From: Microbacterium sp. Root166
GTDB lineage: Bacteria; Actinomycetota; Actinomycetes; Actinomycetales; Microbacteriaceae
Length of the DNA stretch: 64,000 bases
NCBI RefSeq assembly: GCF_001427145.1
Contig: NZ_LMGL01000001.1
Span: 1,069,241 to 1,133,240 of the forward strand
Direction of reading: 5' to 3'
Part shown: positions 47,565 to 58,534 of the stretch, in pieces
Layout of the letters: each line of letters opens with the position of its first letter
Position numbering within the stretch: position 1 is the first letter of the stretch
The notes under the pieces: model-generated
The model's database searches: none
Told to the model about the DNA's origin: nothing
The model's input: the letters and a program-made list of their open reading frames with translations, nothing else
Position numbers and translations under genes: made by a program

Positions 47565-47584
47565 ACGGATGCCGCGGCATCCGT
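47565..47584. terminator. 20-bp perfect palindrome after the TerC gene
   Basis: ACGGATGCCGCGGCATCCGT is fully self-complementary and lies 17 nt past the TerC stop. As a hairpin it would have a stem of about 8 bp capped by the centre. A terminator is likely, though no T-run follows. Confidence 0.55.
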
Positions 47585-47654
47585 TCACCCGCCGGACCGA
47601 AAGTCTTCGCCCGCCTGACACGGCCGGGCAGGCCGGGGTCGATTGGCTCGCGGC

Positions 47655-49910
47655 ATGAGCCGATTCCTCAGATCCCGCGCCATGCCGCGGGCACTCGCCC
47701 TCTCGGTCGCCGCCGCCACGGTGGCCGCTGTGCTGATCCCCGCGCCCGCGCTCGCCGCGCCCGACTCCACGCCGGGCAACTCGGGCACCGTCAAGACCGT
47801 CGCGCCGACCCTGGTCGCCCGCGCCACCCTCTCCGCCGATCACCTCGAGGCCGGGCCGCCGTCGGGCGCGCTGGCGAGCTCGGCGAACGGGCGCACCGGT
47901 CCCTGGGCAGGTCAGGTGATCCCCGGCTTCTCGGCCGCGATCGACAACGGTGACGGAACGTTCTGGGCGCAGCCCGACAACGGCTTCGGCAGCAAGGGCA
48001 ACTCCGCGGACTTCCTGCTGCGCAGCTATCTCGTGCGGCCGGCCTGGCAGACGGCTGCGGGAGGGGACGGCACGATCGCCGTCGAGACCTTCATCTCCTA
48101 CAACGACCGCAACGGCGTGCTGGACTTCCCCATCGCGAACGAGGCGTCCGCGGACCGCCTGCTCACCGGCGCCGACTTCGACATCGAGTCGGTCGTCCGC
48201 GCGAAGGACGGCAGCTTCTGGGTGGGCGAGGAGTTCGGGCCGTTCCTGCTCCACTTCGCCGCCGACGGCACGCTGCTCGAGAAGCCGTACTCACTGCCCG
48301 GCGCCAAGTCGCCGCAGAACCCGTACCTGCAGCCGGGCGAGACGCCCCGCGTGCGGGCCAGCCGCGGGTTCGAGGCACTCGCCGGATCCGTGAACGGGCA
48401 CTACCTGTACCCGATCGTCGAGGGGTCCTACGCCGACGACTCCGACCTCCGTCGTCGAGAGGTGCTCGAGTTCGACACGCGCCGCGGCGTCTACACCGGA
48501 CGCACCTGGAGCTACCAGACCGACCAGGAGCCGAACGTCATCGGCGATGCCTTCACGACGAAGAACGACCGGCTACTGATCGTCGAGCGTGACGACTTCG
48601 AGGGCGACCAGGCCGTCACCAAGCGCATCTACGAGGTGAACCTCAAGACTGTCGACGCCCAGGGGTACCTCGAGAAGACGCTCGTCGTCGACGCGCTGCG
48701 CATCCAGAACCCCGACGGCATCGGCGCGGGCGACGGCTACGGCACGGGCGCGGTGTTCTCGCTCCCCGTCCAGTCGTTCGAGACGGTGGTGCAGCTGAAG
48801 GACGGCCGGCTGCTCATCGGCAACGACAACAACTACCCCGGCAATGACGCGCGCGTCCCCGGCACACCCGACGACACCGAGTTCGACATCATCGACCTGC
48901 AGCGCGAGCGCATCGAGCCGTCGGCGATCACGGTCGTCGGCCACCGCGGCGCGAGCGGCTTCCGCCCCGAGCACACCCTCGCCGCCTACGAGACGGCGAT
49001 CGTGCAGTGCGCCGACTACATCGAGCCCGACGTCGTCTCGACCAAGGACGGCGTGCTCGTCGCGCGGCACGAGAACGAGATCGGCGGCACGACGGATGTC
49101 TCGGCCCGGCCTGAGTTCGCCGACCGCCGCACCACGAAGACCATCGACGGCGCCCGCGTCACGGGGTGGTTCACGGAGGACTTCACCCTCGCCGAGCTGC
49201 GCACCCTGCGCGCCAAGGAGCGACTGCCGCAGACTCGTCCGGCCAACACCGCGTTCGACGGGCTCTACCTGGTGCCGACCCTCGACGAGGTCATCGATCT
49301 CGCCCGCCACTCGGTCAGCTGCGACGGCCGTCAGGTCGGCGTGTACCCCGAGACGAAGCACCCCACCTACTTCGACTCGATCGGCCTCTCGCTCGAGGAG
49401 CCGCTGGTGGCGGCGCTGCAGGCGAACGGCGTGGACCGCGCCGATGCCCCGGTCATCCTGCAGAGCTTCGAGGTCGCGAACCTCAAGGAGCTGAACACGA
49501 TGACGGACGTCACGATCGCCCAGCTCGTGAGCGGCTCGGGGCGCCCGTACGACTTCACCGCCGCCGGCGACCCCCGCACGTACAAGGACCTCGTCACGCC
49601 CGCCGGCCTCGCCGAGATCGCGACGTACGCCGATGGCGTCGGGCTCGAGAAGTCGGTCATGATCCCGCGCACCGCCGCAGGCACCCTGGGCACGCCGACG
49701 CCGGTGATCGCCGATGCGCACGCCGCCGGCCTCACGGTCCACGGCTGGACCTTCCGGCTCGAGAACCAGTTCCTGCCGGTCGAGTTCCGCTCGAGCTCGG
49801 ACCCGAACGCAGCCGGTGACCTTCCGGGTGAGATCCGGGTGTTCCTCGACGCCGGCATGGACGGCCTCTTCAGCGACCAGCCGGGCGTGGCGACCGCGAC
49901 GGTCGGCTGA
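47655..49910 (+). CDS. Exported fusion of phytase-like esterase and glycerophosphodiester phosphodiesterase
   Basis: 751 residues. A signal peptide (about 1-35, ending ALAAP) is followed by a phytase-like beta-propeller domain (about 55-415; DIESVVRAKDGSFWVGEEFGPFLLHF, RGFEALAGS). A GDPD domain comes next (about 430-745), with VVGHRGASGFRPEHTLAAYETAI, IEPDVVSTKDGVLVARHE and the later YPETKHPTY. GDPD enzymes hydrolyse glycerophosphodiesters to glycerol-3-phosphate and an alcohol. The secreted fusion suggests phosphate or glycerol-phosphate scavenging outside the cell, or teichoic acid turnover. That role is inference. ATG 47655 chosen as the start of the signal peptide. Confidence 0.87.
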   Translation: MSRFLRSRAMPRALALSVAAATVAAVLIPAPALAAPDSTPGNSGTVKTVAPTLVARATLSADHLEAGPPSGALASSANGRTGPWAGQVIPGFSAAIDNGDGTFWAQPDNGFGSKGNSADFLLRSYLVRPAWQTAAGGDGTIAVETFISYNDRNGVLDFPIANEASADRLLTGADFDIESVVRAKDGSFWVGEEFGPFLLHFAADGTLLEKPYSLPGAKSPQNPYLQPGETPRVRASRGFEALAGSVNGHYLYPIVEGSYADDSDLRRREVLEFDTRRGVYTGRTWSYQTDQEPNVIGDAFTTKNDRLLIVERDDFEGDQAVTKRIYEVNLKTVDAQGYLEKTLVVDALRIQNPDGIGAGDGYGTGAVFSLPVQSFETVVQLKDGRLLIGNDNNYPGNDARVPGTPDDTEFDIIDLQRERIEPSAITVVGHRGASGFRPEHTLAAYETAIVQCADYIEPDVVSTKDGVLVARHENEIGGTTDVSARPEFADRRTTKTIDGARVTGWFTEDFTLAELRTLRAKERLPQTRPANTAFDGLYLVPTLDEVIDLARHSVSCDGRQVGVYPETKHPTYFDSIGLSLEEPLVAALQANGVDRADAPVILQSFEVANLKELNTMTDVTIAQLVSGSGRPYDFTAAGDPRTYKDLVTPAGLAEIATYADGVGLEKSVMIPRTAAGTLGTPTPVIADAHAAGLTVHGWTFRLENQFLPVEFRSSSDPNAAGDLPGEIRVFLDAGMDGLFSDQPGVATATVG

Positions 49911-49927
49911 GCGGACGTCGCGAAACA

Positions 49928-49955
49928 GCGGGCGGATGCTTCGGCATCCGCCCGC
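49928..49955. terminator. 12-bp perfect hairpin with TTCG loop
   Basis: GCGGGCGGATGC / GCATCCGCCCGC with a stable TTCG tetraloop. It lies 17 nt past the phosphodiesterase stop and 9 nt past the stop of the convergent response regulator. Bidirectional. Confidence 0.85.
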
Positions 49956-49964
49956 CTTCCCGTT

Positions 49965-50642
49965 TCAGGCGTCGAGGACCAGCCGGTAGCCCATGCCCGC
50001 CTCGGTGAGCAGGTGCACGGGGCGGGCGGGGTCGGCCTCGAGCTTCTTGCGCAGCTGCGACAGGTACAGGCGGAGGTAGCCCGTGTCGGTGATCTGCTCG
50101 GTGCCCCAGATGTCCTTCAGCAGCGCCTGACGCGTCACCAGGGTCCCCGGGTTGCGTGCGAGGAACTCGAGGATCTGCCACTCGGTCGGCGTGAGATGCA
50201 CGAGAGCGCCCGCGCGCGTGACGGCCTTCGCCGCGAGGTCCACCTGCACATCGCCGAACGAGACCACCGGTTCGCCGGGGGATGCCGAGACCCGGCGCGA
50301 CAGCGCGCGCAGACGGGCGAGCAGCTCGTCGATCTGGAACGGCTTCGTCACGAAGTCGTCGGCCCCGGCATCCAGCGCCTCCACCTTGTCGGCGGAGCCG
50401 GTGCGTCCGGAGACGACGATGATCGGTGCCGTTGTCCAGCCGCGGAGGGCGTGGATCACGCCGACGCCGTCGAGGCGCGGCATCCCGAGGTCCAGCATGA
50501 CGATGTCGGGACGCTCGGCCGCCGCGAGGGTGACCGCCGCGGCGCCGTCGGGAGCGGCGACGACCTCGTAGCCGTGAGCGGAGAGGGTGATGCGGAGCGC
50601 CCGGACGAGCTGCGGGTCATCGTCGGCGACGAGGATCTTCAC
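49965..50642 (-). CDS. KdpE-like response regulator
   Basis: 225 residues. Receiver domain (1-115) with ADDD acidic pocket, phosphoacceptor Asp in IVMLDLGMP (about residue 52), VSGRT and DDFVTKPF. An OmpR/PhoB winged helix follows, with VHLTPTEWQILEFLARNPGTLVTRQALLKDIWG and YLRLYLSQLRKKLE, ending GMGYRLV. This is the KdpE subgroup. The GTG start overlaps the kinase stop (GTGA). No kdpFABC is present in the window, so the target is open; the nearby KimA-like gene is a candidate. Confidence 0.87.
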   Translation of the reverse strand: MKILVADDDPQLVRALRITLSAHGYEVVAAPDGAAAVTLAAAERPDIVMLDLGMPRLDGVGVIHALRGWTTAPIIVVSGRTGSADKVEALDAGADDFVTKPFQIDELLARLRALSRRVSASPGEPVVSFGDVQVDLAAKAVTRAGALVHLTPTEWQILEFLARNPGTLVTRQALLKDIWGTEQITDTGYLRLYLSQLRKKLEADPARPVHLLTEAGMGYRLVLDA

Positions 50643-52138
50643 GGGGCCGCCTGTGCGACCGGAAGCGCGATCACCATCGTGAGTCCTCCTCCGGGGGTCT
50701 CCTCGGGGGTGAGCGTACCGCCCATGCCCTCGGTGAACCCCTTGGAGAGGGCGAGCCCCAGTCCGAGGCCGGTCGTGTTGTCGGTGTCGCCGAGACGCTG
50801 GAACGGCGCGAACATCTCCTCGTGGCGCTCGGGGGCGATGCCCGGGCCGTGGTCGGCGATCCGCAGTTCGACCCTGCCGCTCCGGGAGCGTGTCGTCACC
50901 TCGACCACGGCGCCGTCGGGGCTGTGGCGCTCGGCGTTGGCGAGCACGTTGACCAGCACCCGCTCGAGGAGGACCGGGTCGGCGGCGACCGTGGGCAGCG
51001 CCGCATCCAGCGCGAGCCCGACGGAGTCCGGGCCGAGGTCGAGCTCCTCCAGCGCGGCCAGCACGACGTCCGCGGCGTCGACCGGCTGGAGCGAGACGGC
51101 CAGGACCCCGGCCTGCACGCGGCCGACATCGAGCAGATCGGTGACGAGCCTCGACAGGGCGGCCAGACTCTCGTCGGCCGTCTCGAGCAGCTCGTGGCGG
51201 TCCTCCGATGACAGGTCGGACCCTTCCGCGCGCAGGCCTCCCACCGCGGCGATGGCGGCGGCGAGCGGGCGGCGGACGTCGTGGCTGACGGCGGAGAGCA
51301 GGGCGCTGCGCACCTGGTCCGCGACCGCGAGCGCTTCGGCCGCGCGGGCGGTCTCGGCCAGTTCGGCGCGTTCCAGGGCGGCCCCGAGCTGGGCGACGAT
51401 GACGTCCAGCAGGCGCCGGTCCGCGGCATCCACTGTTCCGCCGTGCAGTTCGAGGACGGCGCTCGCCGCCCCGCCGCCCCGGGTCACGGCGACCGAGGCG
51501 AAGCGACCGTCGCGGACGGGTTCGCCGTCGGTGGCGATGACCTCTCCTTCCGGCCCGATCAGGCGCACGCCCGACAGGTCGAAGGCCTCCCGTGCCCGGG
51601 TGATCAGCGCGGGCACGGCGCTCTCGCCGCGCAACACGCTGCCGGCGACGGTCGCCAGCAGCTCGGCCTCGGCCGTCGCCCGCTGCGCGATGCGGGTGCG
51701 ACGTGCGGCCTGGTCGACGACGTAGCTGACGAGGATGGCGATCACGATGTACAGGATCAGGGCCCACAGGTGCAGCGGGTCCGAGACCGCGACCGTGAAC
51801 TGGGGCGCCACGAAGAGGAAGTCCAGCGTCAGCCCCGACAGCACGGCGGCGAACAGGGCCGGCCAGATGCCGCCGATGAGCGCCACCACGACGACGAGCA
51901 GCTGGTAGGCCAGCACGTCCGAGGTGATCGACTCCGGGGTGCGCGCGGAGTAGAGCAGCCACGTCAGCAGGGGGCCGACCACGAGAGCCACGACGAAGCC
52001 GAGCACGATGCGGTCCGCACTGAGCGATCCCGTCCAGGTGCGGGGCAGCACCGGCAGGCGGTCCAGCGTGTCGATCTCGTTCACGTCTCGATCCAACACC
52101 CGTCGCTCGGCCGTGCTGCCGGTCCTCACGACATCCAT
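50639..52138 (-). CDS. KdpD-like sensor histidine kinase lacking the N-terminal sensor region
   Basis: 499 residues, against about 850-900 for full KdpD. The N-terminal KdpD and universal-stress domains are missing. What remains is the DUF4118 membrane bundle (about 40-145, SDVLAYQLLVVVVALIGGIWPALFAAVLSGLTLDFLFV), a GAF-like region, HisKA with SAVSHDVRRPLAAA and an ATPase domain (NVLANAERHS, DHGPGIAPER, GLGLGLALSKGF). ATG 52138 is the best start; GTG 52084 is possible. Starts 23 nt after sufU on the same strand. In E. coli KdpD the N-terminal part modulates the response, so sensing here may differ. Confidence 0.85.
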   Translation of the reverse strand: MDVVRTGSTAERRVLDRDVNEIDTLDRLPVLPRTWTGSLSADRIVLGFVVALVVGPLLTWLLYSARTPESITSDVLAYQLLVVVVALIGGIWPALFAAVLSGLTLDFLFVAPQFTVAVSDPLHLWALILYIVIAILVSYVVDQAARRTRIAQRATAEAELLATVAGSVLRGESAVPALITRAREAFDLSGVRLIGPEGEVIATDGEPVRDGRFASVAVTRGGGAASAVLELHGGTVDAADRRLLDVIVAQLGAALERAELAETARAAEALAVADQVRSALLSAVSHDVRRPLAAAIAAVGGLRAEGSDLSSEDRHELLETADESLAALSRLVTDLLDVGRVQAGVLAVSLQPVDAADVVLAALEELDLGPDSVGLALDAALPTVAADPVLLERVLVNVLANAERHSPDGAVVEVTTRSRSGRVELRIADHGPGIAPERHEEMFAPFQRLGDTDNTTGLGLGLALSKGFTEGMGGTLTPEETPGGGLTMVIALPVAQAAP

Positions 52139-52161
52139 GCGGCGCGTCGGTCCGAAAAGAC

Positions 52162-53897
<1,736 letters not shown>

Positions 53898-53925
53898 CGC
53901 GCGTTGCCTGGGCGCGGCACGCGGG

Positions 53926-56061
53926 TCAGCGCCGACCCGATGCGGGCTCGGGCTCGACCGGAGCGGCGGCCGGCGGACCGGCGGGGCGCGTGGCCCGGCG
54001 TCCGTGCGTCTGCACGCGGGCCTCTGTCTCGGGCCCGGGCCGGCCGCTGCGATCGTCGCCCGGCAACGGCCGTGAGCGCCTGCCGTAGATGAGCTCCGAC
54101 GAGTCGAGCAGCCACGGCACGAGCGTGATCGACACCCCGTGCACGAGCATCAGCTGCTGCGCGATGCGACGCGACCGCCGGTTGTGCAGCAGCGACTCCC
54201 ACCAGTGCCCGACGATGTACTGCGGCAGGTAGACCGTCACCACGGACGACCCGAACTTCTCGCGGTACTGCGTGATGAACGTGGCCACGGGCGACGCGTA
54301 CGACCGGTACGGCGACTCGATGATGACCAGCTTCATCGGCACCCGGTGCTCCTCCCACTGGCGTTGCAGCGCCGCCGATTCCTCGTCGCTGACGGCGACG
54401 TGCACGGCGATCGCCTTGTCGTGCTCGGCGGCCAGCGCGTACTCCACGGCCTTGAGCACCGGCTTCTGGAGCCGGTTCACCAGGACGATCGCGAGATCGC
54501 CGTCGGAGCCGAAGTGCGTCGTGTCGTCGACGCGGATCTCGTGCTCGACGTCGCGGTAGTACCGGTTCACGCCGATCATCAGCACGGCCAGGATCGGGAT
54601 CGCGATGAAGACGAGCCAGGCGCCGTGGGTGAACTTCGTGATCGTGACGATGAGCAGCACCGAGATGGTCATCGCCGCGCCCAGGCTGTTGATCGCGAGT
54701 CCGCTGTAGGCCGACCGGCGCTCTCGGCGGGCGGATGCCGAGGCCGCGGCATCCGGTTCCGTCATCGCCTGCTCGCGCAGCGCTCGCCGCCAGTGCTTCA
54801 CCATGCCGATCTGGCCGATGGAGAACGACACGAACACCCCGATGATGTACAGCTGGATCAGCGTGGTGAGGTTCGCCTGGTAGACGATGAGCACGACGAT
54901 CGCGGTGATCCCGAGAAGGATCATGCCGTTCGAGTAGACCAGGCGGTCGCCCCGCGTGTTCATCGCCTTCGGCGCGAAGCCGTCGCGGGCGAGGACGGCG
55001 CCGAGCAGCGGGAAGCCGTTGAACGCGGTGTTGGCGGCCAGCAGCAGGACGCAGGCGGTCGCCGCCTGAATGACGTAGAACGGGATCGACCCCATGCCGA
55101 AGGTGGCCGCGGCGACCTGGGCCATGAGACTGGGCTGAGGCCCCGCCTCGCAGTCGAAGCCGATCAGATGGCAGGGGTTCTCGGCATAGTGGACGCCGGA
55201 GACCAAGGCGAGGGCGGTGAGCCCCGAGAACAGGAGGATCGCGATCCCGCCCATGAGGGTCAGCGTCATCTGCGCGTTGCGGACCTTGGGCAGACGGAAC
55301 GCGGGCACGCCATTGGATACGGCTTCGACGCCGGTGAGGGCGGAGCATCCGCTCGAGAAGGCGCGGAGCACGAGCAGGATGACGGCGGCCTGGGTGAGCG
55401 ATTCGGCCTGCACCGCGTACTCCGCGCTCGAGGCGACCGGCGGGTCGCCCATCAAGGTTCTGGTCAGACCGACGACGATCATCAGGGCGACGGAGCCGAT
55501 GAAGACGTAGGTCGGGACCGCGAACGCGAACGACGCCTCACGAACGCCGCGCAGGTTCACGAGGATGATGAGCACCACGAAGCCCACGGCGAGCTGAACA
55601 CGGAACGAGTCGAGCTCGGGGAGGGCGGAGATGATGTTGTCGACCCCGGAGGCGACCGAGACCGCCACCGTCAGCACATAGTCGACGAGGAGGGCGGCTG
55701 CCACGACCACTCCGGGCACCTCGCCGAGGTTCTTGCGCGCGACCTCGTAGTCGCCCCCGCCGGAGGGATAGGCCTTGATGAGCTGTCGGTAGCTCGCCAC
55801 CACGACGATCAGCAGCAGCACGACGCCGGCAGCGACCCACGGCGCGAAAGAGAGGAAGGCGAGACCGCCGATGAGCAGGATCATCAGGAGCTCCTGCGGC
55901 GCATAGGCCACCGAGCTCAGCGCGTCCGACGCGAAGATCGGCAGCGCCCGCTTCTTGGGGAGAAGCTGCCCGTCGATCTCCTCCGAGGTCAGCGGCTCGC
56001 CGAGGATGAGGCGTTTGGCGCGGGGTGTCTCTTCGCCGTGCTCACGGATATCACTGGTCAC
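53926..56061 (-). CDS. APC family permease, KimA-like K+ importer
   Basis: 711 residues. The N-terminal motif RLILGEPLTSEEIDGQLLPKKRALPIFASDALSSVAYAPQE precedes about 12 helices of the APC fold. A cytoplasmic domain of about 200 residues follows (HFGSDGDLAIVLVNRLQKPVLKAVEYA, HVAVSDEESAALQRQW), then a Pro/Arg-rich tail. This layout matches the KimA (YdaO) potassium-proton symporter group, which c-di-AMP inhibits in Firmicutes. K+ as substrate is inference from homology. GTG start, TAGCGT 8 nt upstream. The 86 nt upstream are too short for, and do not resemble, a ydaO riboswitch. Confidence 0.82.
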   Translation of the reverse strand: MTSDIREHGEETPRAKRLILGEPLTSEEIDGQLLPKKRALPIFASDALSSVAYAPQELLMILLIGGLAFLSFAPWVAAGVVLLLIVVVASYRQLIKAYPSGGGDYEVARKNLGEVPGVVVAAALLVDYVLTVAVSVASGVDNIISALPELDSFRVQLAVGFVVLIILVNLRGVREASFAFAVPTYVFIGSVALMIVVGLTRTLMGDPPVASSAEYAVQAESLTQAAVILLVLRAFSSGCSALTGVEAVSNGVPAFRLPKVRNAQMTLTLMGGIAILLFSGLTALALVSGVHYAENPCHLIGFDCEAGPQPSLMAQVAAATFGMGSIPFYVIQAATACVLLLAANTAFNGFPLLGAVLARDGFAPKAMNTRGDRLVYSNGMILLGITAIVVLIVYQANLTTLIQLYIIGVFVSFSIGQIGMVKHWRRALREQAMTEPDAAASASARRERRSAYSGLAINSLGAAMTISVLLIVTITKFTHGAWLVFIAIPILAVLMIGVNRYYRDVEHEIRVDDTTHFGSDGDLAIVLVNRLQKPVLKAVEYALAAEHDKAIAVHVAVSDEESAALQRQWEEHRVPMKLVIIESPYRSYASPVATFITQYREKFGSSVVTVYLPQYIVGHWWESLLHNRRSRRIAQQLMLVHGVSITLVPWLLDSSELIYGRRSRPLPGDDRSGRPGPETEARVQTHGRRATRPAGPPAAAPVEPEPASGRR

Positions 56062-56069
56062 GGCAGGCG

Positions 56070-56075
56070 ACGCTA
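56070..56075 (-). promoter_or_regulatory. -10 box TAGCGT of the KimA-like gene
   Basis: TAGCGT lies 8 nt before the GTG at 56061; leaderless arrangement. Confidence 0.4.
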
Positions 56076-56147
56076 CGCCCGCCCGGACGTCTGTGATGCG
56101 TCGAAAGCGGCATCCTCACGGAATCCATGCGCCGGCCGCCGGTGAGG

Positions 56148-57377
56148 TCAGTCCGCGGCGGGACCACCGAGGAACTCGCGCGCGGCGACGACGAAGTTCG
56201 CGACGCCGTTGTCGAGCGTCGGCTGCAGCACCGGGGCGAAGAACGGCGAGTGATTGGTGGGGATGTCGCGCTCGACCGTTCCGGCCGCGGTCGCGGCCGC
56301 GAACTTCTCCTTGTCGACGCCGCCCCAGAACCAGAAGACCAGCGGCGCACCGGAGTCGCGGGCGAACCACGAGACGTCCTCGCTGCCGGTGAACATGCCC
56401 GGGTCGACCACGGTGCCGTCGCCGAAGGCGGAGTCGAAGGCTAGGCGCAGGCGCGCCGTCGCGTCGACGTCGTTGATCGTCGGGGGCAGGGAGTGATCGA
56501 TCTCGATCACGGGCTCTTCCTCGGCTCCGGATGCCTGGGCCTCGGCGCGGACGACGCGCTCGACCTTCTCGAGCACGCGGGCCCGTGCCTCGTCGTCGGG
56601 GTAGCGCAGGCTGAGCTCGAGCCGGGCCTCTGCCGGGATGATGTTGTTCTTGAGCCCGGCGTGGATCGAGCCCACGGTGACCACGGCGACGTCGCGGGGG
56701 TCCACCTCGCGCGAGACGATCGTCTGCAGGCGCATCACGGTCGCCGCGGCCATCACGACGGGGTCGATGGTCGAGTGCGGGCGCGACCCGTGGCCGCCGC
56801 GGCCGAGGAGGGTCACCGTGAGGCCGTCGGACGCCGCCATCTGGGTGCCGCTGCGCACGCCGATGGTGCCGGCGGGCAGGGGGGTGACGTGCTGGCCCAG
56901 CACGATGTCGGGCTTCGGGAAGCGGTCGAGCACGCCGTCTGCGATCATCGCCTGCGAGCCGGCGCCGTACTCCTCGGCGGGCTGGAACACGGCGACGATC
57001 GTGCCGCTCCACTCGTCCTTCGTTGCGACCAGCTGCTCGAGCGCTCCCAGCAGCGCGGCGACGTGCATGTCGTGGCCGCAGGCGTGCATGACGGGCACCT
57101 CGGTGCCCGAGGGGTCGGTGCCGCGTGCCGTGCTCGCGTAGGCCAGGCCGGTCTGCTCGGGAACGGGGAGCGCGTCCATGTCGGCGCGCAGCCACACGAC
57201 GGGCCCTTCGCCGTTGCGGAGGATGCCGGCGACTCCGGTGCGGCCGATGCCCTCTTCGAAGTCGATGCCCAGATCGGCCAGATGCTTCGTGACGACTCCG
57301 GCGGTCCGCGTCTCCTGGAAAGACAGTTCCGGATGCCGGTGCAGGTCGATGTACAGCGCCTCGAGGTCGATCGTCAT
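56148..57377 (-). CDS. M20D family amidohydrolase
   Basis: 409 residues. Di-metal M20D peptidase/amidohydrolase fold: DLHRHPELSFQE, RADMDALPVPE, VMHACGHDMHVAALLGA, FQPAEEYGAGSQAMI, and the later GSEDVSWF and NHSPFFAP. The family cleaves N-acyl amino acids, indole-3-acetyl amino acids or similar amides; the substrate here is not determinable. TAGGCT lies 7 nt before the ATG. It sits between the KimA-like gene (86 nt) and the LacI gene, on the same strand. Confidence 0.9.
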   Translation of the reverse strand: MTIDLEALYIDLHRHPELSFQETRTAGVVTKHLADLGIDFEEGIGRTGVAGILRNGEGPVVWLRADMDALPVPEQTGLAYASTARGTDPSGTEVPVMHACGHDMHVAALLGALEQLVATKDEWSGTIVAVFQPAEEYGAGSQAMIADGVLDRFPKPDIVLGQHVTPLPAGTIGVRSGTQMAASDGLTVTLLGRGGHGSRPHSTIDPVVMAAATVMRLQTIVSREVDPRDVAVVTVGSIHAGLKNNIIPAEARLELSLRYPDDEARARVLEKVERVVRAEAQASGAEEEPVIEIDHSLPPTINDVDATARLRLAFDSAFGDGTVVDPGMFTGSEDVSWFARDSGAPLVFWFWGGVDKEKFAAATAAGTVERDIPTNHSPFFAPVLQPTLDNGVANFVVAAREFLGGPAAD

Positions 57378-57384
57378 GCGGACG

Positions 57385-57390
57385 AGCCTA
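57385..57390 (-). promoter_or_regulatory. -10 box TAGGCT of the amidohydrolase gene
   Basis: TAGGCT lies 7 nt before the ATG at 57377, within the 23-nt gap to the LacI gene stop. Confidence 0.4.
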
Positions 57391-57400
57391 TCCGGGCGCG

Positions 57401-58420
57401 TCAGCCCGGCAGGCGCGCGGTCGACCCGCGAACGATGAGCTCGTACGGCAGGTCGCCCGGCTGGTGCACCGGCACGGCGGCCCCGTTCGCCTCGAGCTCG
57501 GCGAGGATGGCGTCGGCCGCGCGCTCGCCCTGTCCCAGCGGGAACTGGTCCACGGTGGTGAGGCGGAAGAACTCGCCCAGCTCGTGCCCGTCGATGCCGA
57601 CGACCGAGAGGTCTTCAGGCACCCGGTAGCCGAGCTCGCGAGCGGCCAGCAGCGCGCCGATCGCCATCTCGTCCGACGCGGCGAAGATCGCGGTCGGCCG
57701 GCCACCGGGCTTGCCGAGCAGCTGCTTGGCGGCGCGGAACCCGCCTTCGATCGTGAAGTCGGCGGGCTCGAACAGCGAGGGCTTCACCGGGATGCCGGCA
57801 TCGGCCAGCGCCTGCTCGAAGCCCTGACGACGATGCGTGGGGATGTGGAAGTCGATGTCGAACTCGGGGCTCGCGCCGATGTGCGCGATGTCGCGGTGGC
57901 CCAGGGCGAGCAGGTGCTCCGTCGCCAGGCGCGCGACCGCGACGTCGTCGACGGTCAGTGTCGTGAGCCGTGGGTTGGGCCCGCCGATCGCGATCACCGG
58001 AAGGTCGAGGGCCATCAGCTGACCGGTCTCCTCCTCGCCCAGCTCGATCGAGATCGCGATGACGCCGTCGACGCGCTGGCGCCGCAGGAACGTCGCGAAG
58101 ACGTCGCGACGCTCTGCGCGGTCGGCGGTGAGGCTGTAGAGGGTGATGTCGTACCCGCGCCGCATGAGCGCCGAGCTGATCCCGCTCAGCACGGTCGAGA
58201 AGAACCACCGGTCGAGGAACGGGACGAGCACGCCGATGTTGCGTGTGCGACCCGACGCAAGGCTGGAGGCAGAGGCAGAGACGACGTAGCCGAGGCTCTT
58301 CGCCGCAGCCTCGACCCGGGCCTTGGTGGCGCCCGAGACGTGCCCGCGTCCGCTCAGGGCGCGGGAGACGGTGGCCGTGGAGACGCCGGCCTGCCGCGCC
58401 ACCTCGTCGATGCTGACCAC
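57401..58420 (-). CDS. LacI family regulator next to the GH13 gene
   Basis: 339 residues from GTG 58420. HTH at the N terminus (VSIDEVARQAGVSTATVSRALSG), hinge, then a sugar-binding-protein-like domain (IGVLVPFLDRWFFSTVLSGI; FAASDEMAIGALLAARELG; VVGIDGHELGEFFRLTTVDQ). It probably controls the upstream GH13 glucosidase through the TGCAAGCGCTTACA operator. A longer frame upstream would start in the repeat at 58445-58488 and is rejected, as it adds a repeat-encoded peptide before the HTH. Confidence 0.9.
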   Translation of the reverse strand: MVSIDEVARQAGVSTATVSRALSGRGHVSGATKARVEAAAKSLGYVVSASASSLASGRTRNIGVLVPFLDRWFFSTVLSGISSALMRRGYDITLYSLTADRAERRDVFATFLRRQRVDGVIAISIELGEEETGQLMALDLPVIAIGGPNPRLTTLTVDDVAVARLATEHLLALGHRDIAHIGASPEFDIDFHIPTHRRQGFEQALADAGIPVKPSLFEPADFTIEGGFRAAKQLLGKPGGRPTAIFAASDEMAIGALLAARELGYRVPEDLSVVGIDGHELGEFFRLTTVDQFPLGQGERAADAILAELEANGAAVPVHQPGDLPYELIVRGSTARLPG

Positions 58421-58444
58421 GTCGTCCCCACTCTCTTTCCCTGA

Positions 58445-58488
58445 TGGGGCTCCGCCCCAAACCCCCGGCTTGCTGACGCGCGCCCCTG
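58445..58488. repeat. 44-bp hairpin repeat, copy 1
   Basis: Begins with the hairpin TGGGGC-TCC-GCCCCA and continues through a GC-rich segment. It is 41/44 identical to 60170-60213, same orientation. Located between the GH13 stop and the LacI start; it may attenuate or terminate transcription between the two. Confidence 0.75.
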
Positions 58489-58534
58489 AGGCGGGCTGAG
58501 CCCGCGACGCGGGCTTCATCCCGTCGGGCGGATC

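Noticed and set aside
56062..56147. ydaO-type c-di-AMP riboswitch before the KimA-like gene
   Set aside because: Only 86 nt separate the genes and the conserved core of that riboswitch is not seen; the promoter appears leaderless.
58421..58519. Upstream start for the LacI gene that would add 33 residues
   Set aside because: The extra part is encoded by the hairpin repeat and lies before a complete LacI HTH.
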